A stretch of DNA of 64,000 nucleotides. Source: DATLFA01 sp035525225 (GTDB taxonomy: Bacteria > Actinomycetota > Acidimicrobiia > Acidimicrobiales > WLNW01). Within the stretch, counting starts at the first letter, position 1; each line of letters starts with the position of its first letter. The notes below the pieces were generated by a model, which was not told the origin of the DNA, made no database searches, and was given only the letters and a program-made list of their open reading frames with translations. The position numbers and the translations under genes are program-made. The stretch lies in the NCBI GenBank assembly GCA_035525225.1, contig DATLFA010000023.1, forward strand, positions 62,001 to 126,000, given 5' to 3'. This document shows positions 1-8,176 of this stretch, one piece after another.

Positions 1-402
1 ATCGTGGGTCGCCATCGCCGCTGCGCTCAGACGCAACGTGTTGAACGTGCCGACGAGATTGAGGCTCACCGTGTCGGCGAACAGCGCGAGGTCGTGCGGC
101 TTGCCGCTGCGATCGACCGTGCGTCCCCCGCCGCGCGCGCCGCCGGCACAGGCAACCACGATCCGCAACGGACCCATCTCTTCGGCCGCCGCGATCGCGG
201 CCGCGGTGTCTTCCTCGGACAACACGTCACCGGCAACCGCCACTGAGGGACCACCGAGCTCGGCCGCGAGAGCGTCGGCGCGATCCTTGTCGCTGTCGAA
301 GACGACGACGTGGCAACCCTTGCCGTGGAGCCGACGGACGGTCGCCTCCCCCAGCCCCGACGCCCCGCCGGTCACGAGAGCCACATTGCCTTCGAGTTGC
401 AT
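1..402 (-). CDS. SDR family oxidoreductase, N-terminal part (runs off the left edge)
   Basis: This is the first 134 codons of a short-chain dehydrogenase/reductase whose C-terminus lies outside the window. The start is the ATG at 402 on the minus strand. The protein opens with a Rossmann fold: the TGGASGLG dinucleotide-binding loop is near residue 10, and an acidic residue (VVVFDSD) follows the second strand, which favours NAD over NADP. A CAGG segment near residue 90 stands where SDRs have NNAG. The catalytic YxxxK is not in the window, so activity cannot be judged. It is divergent from the enoyl-CoA hydratase at 503, with about 100 bp between the starts. The frame stays open to base 1 without a stop. 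Confidence 0.85.
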   Translation of the reverse strand, partial: MQLEGNVALVTGGASGLGEATVRRLHGKGCHVVVFDSDKDRADALAAELGGPSVAVAGDVLSEEDTAAAIAAAEEMGPLRIVVACAGGARGGGRTVDRSGKPHDLALFADTVSLNLVGTFNTLRLSAAAMATHD

Positions 403-502
403 GTCCGGCCTCCCCATCCCCGACACTAGGCCCGAGCGGCCCTCGCCAGAGCGGAGAGGTTAGGGTCACGAAGTCGACACCGGCGAAGTTGGGGGCGGGC
501 GG

Positions 503-1333
503 ATGGCCGATCGGTACGGGTTCACGACGTTGGCGACGACGCTCGACGAGCAGCACATCCTGCGGGTCGAGTTCAACCGCCCCGAGCGATTGAATGCGCT
601 CAACGTGACGATGCACTCGGAGCTACGCGATCTCTTCTTGCGCATCGCCGACGACGACGATGTCGACGTCGTGGTGTTGACCGGTCGGGGCAAGGCGTTC
701 TGCGTCGGCGCGGATTTTGGCACCATGGACCAGAACCTCGAGCAGGGCTACCCCGACGGGCATCCCGGCCTGATGGGCGATTCGGCGACGATGGCGCGCA
801 ACATTCTCGCGGTGCGCCAGCCGATGATCGCCGCGGTGAACGGCGACGCCATCGGTCTGGGCGCGACGCTCGCGTTGTTCTGCGACATCACTTACATGGC
901 CGAAGGTGCCCGCATCGGTGACCCGCACGTGCGGGCCGGCATCGTGGCCGGCGACGGCGGCCCCGTGCTGTGGCCATTGCTCATCGGCGTGAACCGGGCC
1001 AAGGAATACCTGATGACCGGTGATCTCCTCACCGCCGCCGAGGCCGATCATCTGGGGCTCATCAATCACGTCGTGTCCGCCGACGACCTCGAAGAATCCG
1101 TCATGAAGATGGCCCGCAAGTTGGCGGCCGGTCCACAGATCGCAGTGCGCTTCAACAAGCGTCTCGTCAACAAGGACCTCGAAGAGCGAGTGAGCCGGCT
1201 CTACGACCTGTCGCTCGCGCTCGAAGCGATCACCTTCGAGACCAAAGATCACCAAGAGGCCGTGCGCTCGTTCCTCGACAAACGAAAACCGGTGTTCGGG
1301 CGCGCCCGCGAAGAACGCGATCGGGAGACATAG
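503..1333 (+). CDS. enoyl-CoA hydratase/isomerase family protein
   Basis: The 276-residue crotonase-fold protein has the usual family length. An N-terminal strand (ILRVEFNRPERLNAL) precedes the CoA/oxyanion loop GKAFCVGADF near residue 75 and a second oxyanion segment GDAIGLGATLALFCD near residue 115. The positions that carry the two catalytic glutamates in classical hydratases are Thr (GATLALFCD) and His (GDPHVRAG) here, with an Asp in VAGDGG. Simple hydration is therefore not assured; isomerase, dehalogenase-like or other crotonase chemistry is possible. The ATG at 503 follows a G-rich ribosome site. The next gene begins 4 bases after the stop, so the two are probably cotranscribed and act in acyl-CoA breakdown. 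Confidence 0.9.
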   Translation: MADRYGFTTLATTLDEQHILRVEFNRPERLNALNVTMHSELRDLFLRIADDDDVDVVVLTGRGKAFCVGADFGTMDQNLEQGYPDGHPGLMGDSATMARNILAVRQPMIAAVNGDAIGLGATLALFCDITYMAEGARIGDPHVRAGIVAGDGGPVLWPLLIGVNRAKEYLMTGDLLTAAEADHLGLINHVVSADDLEESVMKMARKLAAGPQIAVRFNKRLVNKDLEERVSRLYDLSLALEAITFETKDHQEAVRSFLDKRKPVFGRAREERDRET

Positions 1334-1337
1334 CGAC

Positions 1338-2090
1338 GTGGCGAACAACAAGCTCTACATCCACGAGTACATCGATATCATCGGGCACAACCGCGCCAAC
1401 TACATGCACCACATGACGGCCAACTTCTCGCCGATGGCGCAAGTGCAACGCAATCAGCTCTGCTACGGCGTATGGGGCACGGTCGGCTCGACGCATCGGT
1501 GGCCCGAGGTCCTCAACATCTGGGAAGAAGACGGCTTCGATGGCATGGCCACGTCGTTCCGTCACGAGTTCGGTCATCCGACGCTGCAAGACCCTGCGCT
1601 CGCGGCGTGGTGGGCGCGGGCCGCGCAATTCCGCCGCAGCGGGCGTGACCGCCTGCTCATACCGGCCGAGTGGACACGCACCATCGAAGAGTTGTGCGCC
1701 GATGGCGTGCGGGGCGAGACCTACGCGCACGAGTTGGTACAGGTCAAGCCGGGCACCGCATGGGACTACGTCGAGATGGTGCGCCAACACGGCATCTCCG
1801 TCTACGAGCGCTTCGGGTGGATCCACGCCGGCGCGTTCGTGACGTCGATGGTCAACGACAGCGAGGCGCTCATCTTGTGGGCCATCCCGACATGGGAGCA
1901 TTGGGCCGAGTTCGAAAAGGCGCAGCGCACTGATCCCTTGGTGAAGGCCTGGCGCGACCGATCCACGGGGTTGGCCGTCGATTGGATACGCATGTTGCTG
2001 GTCGACTCACCGCTGTGCCCGTTCCGCACCGGCCGGCAACCTCGAGAGTCCGACCGCGACAGCTACAAGCTTCCTGACGACCCGGCATAG
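1338..2090 (+). CDS. NIPSNAP/dimeric alpha-beta barrel-like protein
   Basis: The 250-residue protein has no clear enzyme motif. Two similar halves can be seen, each with an aromatic, Arg/His-rich beta-alpha-beta pattern (LYIHEYIDIIGHNRANYMHH at the start, and YAHELVQVKPGTAWDYVEMV near residue 130). Such duplication is typical of dimeric alpha-beta barrel proteins of the NIPSNAP/EthD type, which bind hydrophobic ligands or assist oxidations. The start is a GTG at 1338, 4 bases after the enoyl-CoA hydratase stop. The next gene, EthD-like, follows after 14 bases, so the three probably form one operon. Function is inferred only from fold-level resemblance and context. Confidence 0.6.
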   Translation: MANNKLYIHEYIDIIGHNRANYMHHMTANFSPMAQVQRNQLCYGVWGTVGSTHRWPEVLNIWEEDGFDGMATSFRHEFGHPTLQDPALAAWWARAAQFRRSGRDRLLIPAEWTRTIEELCADGVRGETYAHELVQVKPGTAWDYVEMVRQHGISVYERFGWIHAGAFVTSMVNDSEALILWAIPTWEHWAEFEKAQRTDPLVKAWRDRSTGLAVDWIRMLLVDSPLCPFRTGRQPRESDRDSYKLPDDPA

Positions 2091-2104
2091 ACGAAGGGAT
2101 CACC

Positions 2105-2788
2105 ATGCGTGTGCAGTTGTTGTTCGCGGCCCGTGGCGGATGTAGCGACGCGTTGTTCGCCCGCCTCGACGATGAAGGGCGCCGGGCCAAGGCCGCGGCG
2201 GGCGCGGCGAGGGTCATCGGGCTGACACAGATGGCCGACGACGTCTTCCCACTGGCCAACCCGCTGTGCCGCCCGTTCGAAGCCGTCCTCGAGTTGCAGA
2301 CACCGTCGCCCGATGACGGTGACGCGCTCGTCGGCGCGTTGTCGGGCACCATCGATCGCTTCGACGACATCGTCCACCGCGATCTGAGCGGTGTGCTCGT
2401 CGGCGTGCCGCACGAGATCATCCCGACGGCACCGACCGCGGTGCGCTACCTGTACCTCATGCGGCGCAAGTCGACGCACACCCGCGCGCAGTACTACGAC
2501 TACTACTTCAACAACCACAGCCGCTTCGGCCACCGCACACCGGGCATCGCGGGGTACACGCAATTCCATGTCGACGATGCGCGCTCGTGCGCCGCGGCAT
2601 CCACGCTCGGTGTCGGCACCTGGGGAGCCGACAGCGTCAGCGAGCTCCACCTGAATTCGACGGCCGAGTTCTTCGCCGGTCTGGCCACCGAGCCGACGCT
2701 CGGCGACGAAGCCGGCGCCGACGAAGAGACCTTCGTCGACCGCGCCAACTCGAAGTCTTTCACCACCGACACCCGCTTCGTCGTCTAG
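2105..2788 (+). CDS. EthD domain-containing protein
   Basis: The 227-residue protein appears to have two ferredoxin-like halves. The second half carries a recognisable EthD signature near residues 118-160: a strand YLYLMRRKS, then YYDYYFNNHSRFG and GIAGYTQFHVD. EthD proteins are small stress or helper proteins first found with ether-degrading cytochrome P450 systems, and they often sit with CoA-pathway enzymes. The ATG at 2105 follows an AAGGGA ribosome site. It is the last gene of the hydratase operon and is followed by a strong palindrome (2803-2858) facing the convergent PPOX gene. Confidence 0.72.
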   Translation: MRVQLLFAARGGCSDALFARLDDEGRRAKAAAGAARVIGLTQMADDVFPLANPLCRPFEAVLELQTPSPDDGDALVGALSGTIDRFDDIVHRDLSGVLVGVPHEIIPTAPTAVRYLYLMRRKSTHTRAQYYDYYFNNHSRFGHRTPGIAGYTQFHVDDARSCAAASTLGVGTWGADSVSELHLNSTAEFFAGLATEPTLGDEAGADEETFVDRANSKSFTTDTRFVV

Positions 2789-2802
2789 GTCCCTCTCGCA
2801 GA

Positions 2803-2858
2803 CCCGTTCTGTTGGCGCTCTACTGGTGTCGACACCTGTAAAACGCCAACAGAACGGG
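2803..2858. terminator. 56-bp palindrome between convergent genes (bidirectional terminator candidate)
   Basis: A perfect 15-bp inverted repeat (CCCGTTCTGTTGGCG at 2803-2817 and its complement at 2844-2858) encloses a second palindrome, GGTGTCGACACC, flanked by TAC/GTA. The whole structure is symmetric about 2830/2831. It lies between the stops of an EthD gene (plus) and a PPOX gene (minus). There is no T-tract, so an intrinsic terminator of the classical kind is uncertain. The arm start CCGTTCT and the GTCGAC centre recur in the hairpin at 10016-10068. Confidence 0.6.
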
Positions 2859-2867
2859 CGGTGGGGG

Positions 2868-3299
2868 TCAGGAGTAGGGGGGCTTTTCGGCGAGGGGGAT
2901 GGCCGGGGAGGAGACTGCTTCGGCGATCACCTTCACCGTGATGCGCTGCTGCCAGTCCTTGTCGAAGGGATAGCGGTCGGCGCCCATGTAGCGCTGCGCG
3001 ATCGAGTCGATGAAAGACCGATCGTCGTCGGGCGTGAGCACGGCTCGTCCCCGGATCTCGACGTAGCGATTGAGGTTGCCCGGCTGCACCACGCACAACG
3101 TGATGCGATCGTCGGCGAGCAGATTGCGAATCTTGCGACGGTCGGCAGTCGCGCTCACACGGACGTGCGTGCCGTCGAAGACCACCGCGACCGGATTCGT
3201 CGACATGCGTCCGTCGGGGCGCATCGTGGTCATGAATGCGATCGGCGTGCCCGACAGCAACTCGTGCAGATGCGGTGGAATGGTCAGGCCTTCGGACAT
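2868..3299 (-). CDS. PPOX class F420-dependent oxidoreductase-like protein
   Basis: The 143-residue split beta-barrel protein matches the usual length of actinobacterial PPOX enzymes (pyridoxamine 5'-phosphate oxidase fold). The family binds F420, FMN or haem. Visible features are the N-terminal helix and strand LLSGTPIAFMTTMRPDGR, the strand MSTNPVAVVFDG, the ATADRRKIRNLLADDR segment and LNRYVEIRGRAVL. These are the strands and basic loop that form the cofactor site. The start ATG at 3299 has an AGGAG ribosome site six bases upstream. It is divergent from the hydrolase at 3329 with only 29 bases between the start codons. Substrate unknown. Confidence 0.85.
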   Translation of the reverse strand: MSEGLTIPPHLHELLSGTPIAFMTTMRPDGRMSTNPVAVVFDGTHVRVSATADRRKIRNLLADDRITLCVVQPGNLNRYVEIRGRAVLTPDDDRSFIDSIAQRYMGADRYPFDKDWQQRITVKVIAEAVSSPAIPLAEKPPYS

Positions 3300-3328
3300 G
3301 GCGTGCTCCTAGGGATAGCCTCGACACT

Positions 3329-4135
3329 ATGCCGCATGTTCGCACCGAGGACTTCGACTGCTGGTACGCCGACGACTGCTTCGCCCCGCCGTGGTCGTCC
3401 CCTACGACGGTGTTGATCCAAGCCGGCTTCGGTCGCAACGGCGAGTACTGGCGCGGCTGGGTTCCCGATCTCGCCCGCGATCGACGGGTCATCCGCCGCG
3501 ACATGCGCGCACACGGCGGATCGACTGCCGGCGACCGACCGTGGTCGGTCGAACTGCTCGCCGACGACGTCGTCGCGTTCCTCGATGCACTCGGCCTTGA
3601 CCGCGTGCACTACATCGGCGAGTCCGTCGGAGGCATCACCGGTATCGCGCTCGGCGCCCGCGCGCCGGATCGGTTCCACTCGATCACGCTCGTACAGACA
3701 CCGATACGGCTCGGGCCGTCGCTGCAAGACGCGATGCGTGGTGACTACCCGACGTGGTCGGCGGCGCTGCGTGAACTCGGCCCCGGTGGTTGGGTCACCA
3801 AGAACATGGCGCCCGGCGAAGCGAAGACCGAGTGGGAGCGGGCGCAGTGGGATCGGTGCGACGCCGATGCACTGGCCCGGATGGCGGACGCGACCCTTCA
3901 CGTCGATGTCGAGCACTACGTTGCCGACGTCCGCACACCGACGCTGATCCTCGCGCCCGCACAATCACCGCTGACGTCGCTCGCCGATCAGTTGTTCCTG
4001 CGCACCACGATCCCTCGAGCGCAGATCGAGATCTTCGAGGGGCGCGGCCACAACATCTACAACGACGAACCCGAGCGCTGCACGCAACGCATCCGACGCT
4101 TCTACGCCGAGATCGAGTCGGCTACTGTGCGCTGA
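3329..4135 (+). CDS. alpha/beta hydrolase
   Basis: The 268-residue alpha/beta hydrolase has a complete candidate triad. The nucleophile serine lies in the elbow YIGESVGG near residue 96, an acidic residue follows VRTPTLILAP, and the histidine is in GRGHNIYNDEPE near residue 250. The oxyanion strand reads LIQAGFGRNGEYW instead of the common HG, as in esterases or C-C bond hydrolases. I chose the ATG at 3329 because the conserved fold begins there; an upstream extension would overlap the divergent PPOX gene. The next gene starts 21 bases downstream. Substrate unknown; ring-cleavage product or ester hydrolysis is plausible from context. Confidence 0.85.
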   Translation: MPHVRTEDFDCWYADDCFAPPWSSPTTVLIQAGFGRNGEYWRGWVPDLARDRRVIRRDMRAHGGSTAGDRPWSVELLADDVVAFLDALGLDRVHYIGESVGGITGIALGARAPDRFHSITLVQTPIRLGPSLQDAMRGDYPTWSAALRELGPGGWVTKNMAPGEAKTEWERAQWDRCDADALARMADATLHVDVEHYVADVRTPTLILAPAQSPLTSLADQLFLRTTIPRAQIEIFEGRGHNIYNDEPERCTQRIRRFYAEIESATVR

Positions 4136-4156
4136 GTTGCCACTCCAGGGGGATTC

Positions 4157-5011
4157 ATGACCGACGACGAATCACGCAGCGCGTACGAGCAGATCGCGCA
4201 CCATCAACCCAACGACGTCCGCATCGGCGGGGCGTTGATCACCATGGTCGAGCCCAACGTCGGCCACGAGCGGGAGTACAACCGCTGGTACGAGGACGAC
4301 CACTTCTACTCCGGTGCAATGCACGGGCCATGGACCTTCGCCGGTCGTCGTTGGGTTGCGCCCAAGGCTCTGCGCGCACGACGTATCGCCGTCGCTGATT
4401 CGGCCGTGCAGCCACCCGACGCCGGCTGCTACATCTCGCTCTACTGGATCACCGCGGGCCACGAAGCCGACAACGAAAGGTGGTCGGTGGTCGCGATGCG
4501 AGACGAACTGATGCCCTTCGGCCGTGGCTTCACCGAACGCCTACACGTGTACACCGCGTTCGAGCGGTTTCGTTTCGCCGCGGTGCGCGACCCCGGGCCG
4601 ATGCAACCGCATCTCGCGCTCGATGCCCCCTTCACCGGCCTCGTCGTCGAGGTCATCGATGCGCCCACCGAAGCGGATCTGCCCGCGCTGCAATCGTGGC
4701 TGACCGACGTACACATTCCGCGGTTCTTGCCGTCGTCACCGGCCGTAGTCGTGATCGCCTTCACGCCGGTCCCGTTCTCGCAAGGCCGCATCGAGCAACC
4801 GGGCACGCCGGCCGTCCCGCCGCCACCGGGCGTCGGCCGCCAACTGTGCCTGTTGTGGTTTCTCGACCGCGACCCGTTCGTCTGCTTTCCCGACAGCTTC
4901 ACGAGCCATGTCGAGGCGCTCGCGGCGTCGGGCAAAGGCGAGTTGCGGTTCTGCGGGCCCTTCGTTCCTACCGTGGTGGGCACCGACCGCTACGTCGACG
5001 AGCTGCGCTGA
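4157..5011 (+). CDS. EthD-like/dimeric alpha-beta barrel protein, uncharacterised
   Basis: I do not recognise a named enzyme in this 284-residue protein. Near residue 33 it has ALITMVEPNVGHEREYNRWY followed by DDHFYSGAM, a pattern seen in EthD-like proteins where a strand leads into a helix with Tyr and His. Two more strand segments recur near residues 150 (TGLVVEVIDAP) and 230 (RQLCLLWFLDRDP), suggesting three repeats of the same small fold. A strong AGGGGG ribosome site precedes the ATG at 4157. It follows the alpha/beta hydrolase by 21 bases and probably belongs to its operon. A helper or ligand-binding role is inferred only. Confidence 0.6.
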   Translation: MTDDESRSAYEQIAHHQPNDVRIGGALITMVEPNVGHEREYNRWYEDDHFYSGAMHGPWTFAGRRWVAPKALRARRIAVADSAVQPPDAGCYISLYWITAGHEADNERWSVVAMRDELMPFGRGFTERLHVYTAFERFRFAAVRDPGPMQPHLALDAPFTGLVVEVIDAPTEADLPALQSWLTDVHIPRFLPSSPAVVVIAFTPVPFSQGRIEQPGTPAVPPPPGVGRQLCLLWFLDRDPFVCFPDSFTSHVEALAASGKGELRFCGPFVPTVVGTDRYVDELR

Positions 5012-5041
5012 CTTCCCCGCTCGGAAGGGCCGCTCGGGCCC

Positions 5042-5056
5042 GTCGCCTTCGGCGAC
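5042..5056. terminator. short GTCGCC-TTC-GGCGAC hairpin between convergent genes
   Basis: Six perfect base pairs close a three-base loop directly after the EthD-like gene and touching the stop codon of the convergent SDR. It is the only structure in the 44-base gap. No T-run follows on either strand, so termination is only a suggestion. Confidence 0.4.
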
Positions 5057-5886
5057 TAGTTTTCGAACGAGACCTCGCCGGTGCGCAGCATGTCCTCCCA
5101 CATGCGCATCGCGGCGCGCGGCCGCTTTGCCATCGTGCCTGCGTCGATGACGTAGGTCTGTCCCGTGATGCACGACGCGAGGTCCGACACGAGGAATACG
5201 ACGAGGTTGGCCACGTCCTCGGGACGAGCGGCGCTGTCGAGCAGGCGCTCTGACCGGAACGCCTTGAGGTGACGCTCGGAGAGACGTTCGATCGCGACGT
5301 CGGTCAACATGAGGCCCGGAGCAACCGCGTTGCAACGGATGCCCGCCGCACCGTGCATGTTCGCGACGTGGCGAGTGAAGGCCAGCAGCGCTGCCTTCGA
5401 GCAGGCGTAGGCGAGGTGGCTCTCTTCACCCAGCAACCCCGACAACGAACTGGTGTTGACGATCGCGCCGCGACCACGGGCGAGCATCACAGGGATGGCG
5501 TGTTTGCACACGAGCATGGCCCCGCGCAAGTTGACGGCCATCGTGCGATCCCACACGTCGACGTCCATGTCGATCACGTCGCCGTCGCGGCCGAGCACAT
5601 CGAGACCGAGCGCCGCCGCGTTGTTGTGCACGATGTCGATCTGACCGAGTCGGTCGACGACCGCGCCGACCATCCGGCGCACCGACTGCTCGTCGCTGAC
5701 GTCCACCTCGACCGCGATCGCCGCGTCGCCGAGATCGGCGGCCGCCGTCGTCGCCCGCTCCCGATCGATGTCGGCGATGGCGACCCTGGCTCCTTCGGAC
5801 ACCATGCGTCGTGCGGTCGCGAGCCCGAGGCCCGAGGCGGCACCGGTGACGATGGCAACTCGATCTTGCAACGACGACGTCGTCAT
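5056..5886 (-). CDS. SDR family oxidoreductase
   Basis: The 276-residue classical SDR starts at the ATG at 5886 (MTTSSLQDRVAIVTGAASGLG). The dinucleotide loop TGAASGLG is near residue 14, the acidic residue of IADIDRE favours NAD, NNAA stands at the NNAG position, and the catalytic Ser-Tyr-Lys is seen in NTSSLSG and YACSKAALLAF. The C-terminus has the usual GQTYVIDAGT strand. Its start lies one base after the stop of the upstream cyclase gene, so the two are coupled. It is last in a four-gene minus-strand operon (cupin, SDR, cyclase, SDR). The reaction is an alcohol/ketone interconversion on an unknown substrate. Confidence 0.9.
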   Translation of the reverse strand: MTTSSLQDRVAIVTGAASGLGLATARRMVSEGARVAIADIDRERATTAAADLGDAAIAVEVDVSDEQSVRRMVGAVVDRLGQIDIVHNNAAALGLDVLGRDGDVIDMDVDVWDRTMAVNLRGAMLVCKHAIPVMLARGRGAIVNTSSLSGLLGEESHLAYACSKAALLAFTRHVANMHGAAGIRCNAVAPGLMLTDVAIERLSERHLKAFRSERLLDSAARPEDVANLVVFLVSDLASCITGQTYVIDAGTMAKRPRAAMRMWEDMLRTGEVSFEN

Positions 5887-5887
5887 G

Positions 5888-6772
5888 TCAGAGGATCCAC
5901 AGCGGGCGTACCGAGCAGCCGGTGCCACCCGGGATGGCCAGCGGCGCAACCACCAGGCCGCCGACCGCCGTCGCGTTCGCCGCTGCGGCCCGCGACGCCG
6001 CACCGAGCTCGCAATTGTCGACCAACAACAGACCGATCGCCCAGATCAATCGATGCACGCACACGAACGGCTGTGACGGATGATTCGAGTCGAGGAAGTC
6101 CCAACAGAGCATCGAGACGCGGTTGTCGGCGATCCACTCTGCGGCGGTGCGTCCGACGCCGGGCATCACGTGCCCCTCGCGCAGACCGTCGAACGCGTTG
6201 CCTTGTTCCTCGTAGCGATCGCGGCCCATGTAGAGCAACAGCGCGTCGCCGCGTTCGAACGTGACGCCGGCCTGTTGCAACGCCGTCTCGATATCGGCCG
6301 CCTCGACCGGTGCCTCCGCATCGACCCATTCGGTCGCCCGGACCTTCGGCGCGTCGACGAAGACACCCCTCGTGAAGAGGCCGTGTTCGGCGAGATCCTC
6401 GACCGAGGGACCGTCGACGTCGTCGACCGGCCATCCGGCGTACCAATGGCCGCCGATCGCGATGTGATTCAGCGCATCGAGGTGGGTGTTGGCCCGGCCA
6501 TGGCAGTCGAGCTCGACGTGGTCGGACCCCATACCGATCGGTCCGTCGGTATAGAAGACCTCGACGGAGAACCCCGGCTTGTCATCGCCGCGGGGCGACG
6601 GGCTCGGGCGCATGGGTCGCGCCAACGACACCGGCTCGCCCGACACGATGCTCTCGGCAGCTCTGATGCGGGCGAGCGCGTCGATGTAGTTGGCGGTGCC
6701 GAGACGGTCGCGCGAGCCGAACCGCGGCTTGGCCGCGTGCGCCGTCAACCAGTCGTCGTACGTTGCCGTCAT
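5888..6772 (-). CDS. cyclase family protein (kynurenine formamidase-like metal hydrolase)
   Basis: The 294-residue protein carries the family metal motif HGRANTHLDALNH near residue 90, matching the HxxTHxDxxxH pattern of bacterial cyclase and arylformamidase proteins that bind Zn or Mn. Further family segments are WYAGWPVDDV, RGVFVDAP and GCELGAASR-like C-terminal pieces. I placed the start at the ATG at 6772, which follows a GGGGGAGAA ribosome site; upstream codons would run into the neighbouring SDR. It sits 13 bases after that SDR and one base before the next. Hydrolysis of an amide or lactone is plausible; the substrate is not evident. Confidence 0.85.
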   Translation of the reverse strand: MTATYDDWLTAHAAKPRFGSRDRLGTANYIDALARIRAAESIVSGEPVSLARPMRPSPSPRGDDKPGFSVEVFYTDGPIGMGSDHVELDCHGRANTHLDALNHIAIGGHWYAGWPVDDVDGPSVEDLAEHGLFTRGVFVDAPKVRATEWVDAEAPVEAADIETALQQAGVTFERGDALLLYMGRDRYEEQGNAFDGLREGHVMPGVGRTAAEWIADNRVSMLCWDFLDSNHPSQPFVCVHRLIWAIGLLLVDNCELGAASRAAAANATAVGGLVVAPLAIPGGTGCSVRPLWIL

Positions 6773-6785
6773 TTCTCCCCCGTTT

Positions 6786-7559
6786 TCAATGGAACCAGTT
6801 GCCGCCGTTGACATCCAAAGCCTGCCCCGTGATGGCACTGGCGCGATCCGATGCAAGGTAGATCACGGCGTCCGCGATTTCGTCGGCGAGCGGGATGCGG
6901 CGCAACGCCATGTCGCGGGCGACGCCGTCGACGACGGTCTGCACCTCGACACCGCGCCGGGCGGCGACTTCTTCGTAGAACGTGCGGAGCTGGTCGGCCC
7001 AGATCTGGCCGGGCACGACCGAATTCACACGGATGCCCATGGGCCCGACTTCGTTGGCGAGAACATTGGTCGCCGCCATCAACGCCGACTTCGAAGCCGC
7101 ATAGGCGCCACGGCGGGGGGCAGTGCGCCGGATCGCCTGCGAGCTGATCATCACGATCGAGCCAGTGCCTTGGCCCTGCATGACGCGCACCACCCCGAGC
7201 GTGAGATCCATCGTGGCGAAGACGTTGACCTCGAACGCTTCGCGCCAAGGTTCGACGCCGGTCTCGAGCATCGGCGTCATCGGCCCCATGGAGAACGCAT
7301 TGTTCACCAACACGTCGATGCGACCGTAGGTGTCGACGGTTCGTTCGATCAGTCGGACGCGGTCATCGGAAGACGTCAGATCGGTGACGACACTCAGCGC
7401 CTCGCCACCCATGGCGCGCGCCTCGCCGGCGACCTCGTCGAGGCGGGCACCGTTGCGCGCGGCGAGCACGACGGTGGCGCCGTCGCGTACCAGGCCCAGC
7501 GCGATCGAGCGACCCAGGCCAGGACCGATGCCCGAGACGATGGCGATGCGTTGGGTCAC
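6786..7559 (-). CDS. SDR family oxidoreductase
   Basis: The 257-residue classical SDR begins MTQRIAIVSGIGPGLG, with the glycine loop GIGPGLG, the NNA motif in DVLVNNAFSMG, and the active-site Ser-Tyr-Lys in MISSQAIRR and YAASKSALMAA. An Arg (AARNGAR) after the second strand suggests NADP preference. The C-terminal ALDVNGGNWFH strand closes the fold. It lies between the cupin gene (upstream) and the cyclase gene (13 bases downstream), all on the minus strand. Together these suggest stepwise oxidation and hydrolysis of a small organic acid or ring compound. Confidence 0.9.
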   Translation of the reverse strand: MTQRIAIVSGIGPGLGRSIALGLVRDGATVVLAARNGARLDEVAGEARAMGGEALSVVTDLTSSDDRVRLIERTVDTYGRIDVLVNNAFSMGPMTPMLETGVEPWREAFEVNVFATMDLTLGVVRVMQGQGTGSIVMISSQAIRRTAPRRGAYAASKSALMAATNVLANEVGPMGIRVNSVVPGQIWADQLRTFYEEVAARRGVEVQTVVDGVARDMALRRIPLADEIADAVIYLASDRASAITGQALDVNGGNWFH

Positions 7560-7580
7560 GGATGTGCTGTCGCAGGATGC

Positions 7581-8102
7581 TCAGGCGTGGTCGCTGCGGC
7601 GGTCTTCGAGCCAATCGGGCAGCTCGACAGGCGGGTTGGGCAACGCCGTGATGCCACGGTCGGCGAGCACCTTGTGGAACCCGTCGCGATCGGCTTCCCA
7701 CGAACGAGGATCGCCCATCATCACTTCATAGAGCTCGACGCCTTCGGGGCCGGCGGTGAGTGGACCCAAGGCCGCACCCATGGGCAGATCGATGTGGGTG
7801 CCGGCGGGGCACCAGCGATCGCCGCACATCAGTCCCCCACTCAACACATAGACGACCTGGTGGCTGTAGTGACCGTGCCGATGCACGACCATGCCCGGAT
7901 CCCACCGTGCGTACATCGAGAGAAATTGCGGGTCGCGCCCGATGGTGAACCACTTCTCCCACACCGACTTCTGTTCGTCGCCGTGCATCTGGGTGCGCAC
8001 CTGCTGCCAGCGCACGTCTTCGAACTGCACGAAGGTCGGTTCGAGATCAGGGTTGTAAGGGCTCGTCGGGTTGTCCACGTCGGCGACGCTAACGACGTCC
8101 AC
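7581..8102 (-). CDS. cupin domain protein
   Basis: The 173-residue protein has a cupin metal site near residue 70: VVHRHGHYSHQVVYVLSGG, giving a HxHxxxxH-type arrangement, with a later PAGTHIDLP strand as the second cupin motif. It could be a small dioxygenase, an isomerase or a ligand sensor. The start used is the GTG at 8102; another GTG at 8078 is possible and no strong ribosome site decides. It is first in the minus-strand operon and divergent from the hydratase gene at 8177. Confidence 0.75.
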   Translation of the reverse strand: MDVVSVADVDNPTSPYNPDLEPTFVQFEDVRWQQVRTQMHGDEQKSVWEKWFTIGRDPQFLSMYARWDPGMVVHRHGHYSHQVVYVLSGGLMCGDRWCPAGTHIDLPMGAALGPLTAGPEGVELYEVMMGDPRSWEADRDGFHKVLADRGITALPNPPVELPDWLEDRRSDHA

Positions 8103-8176
8103 TTGGCGCCGTCAATCGCTGCACGAACTCGGCGGATGGTCAGGCTCGTCGCGGCGCGGCTCGGTAGTAGGTTGCC

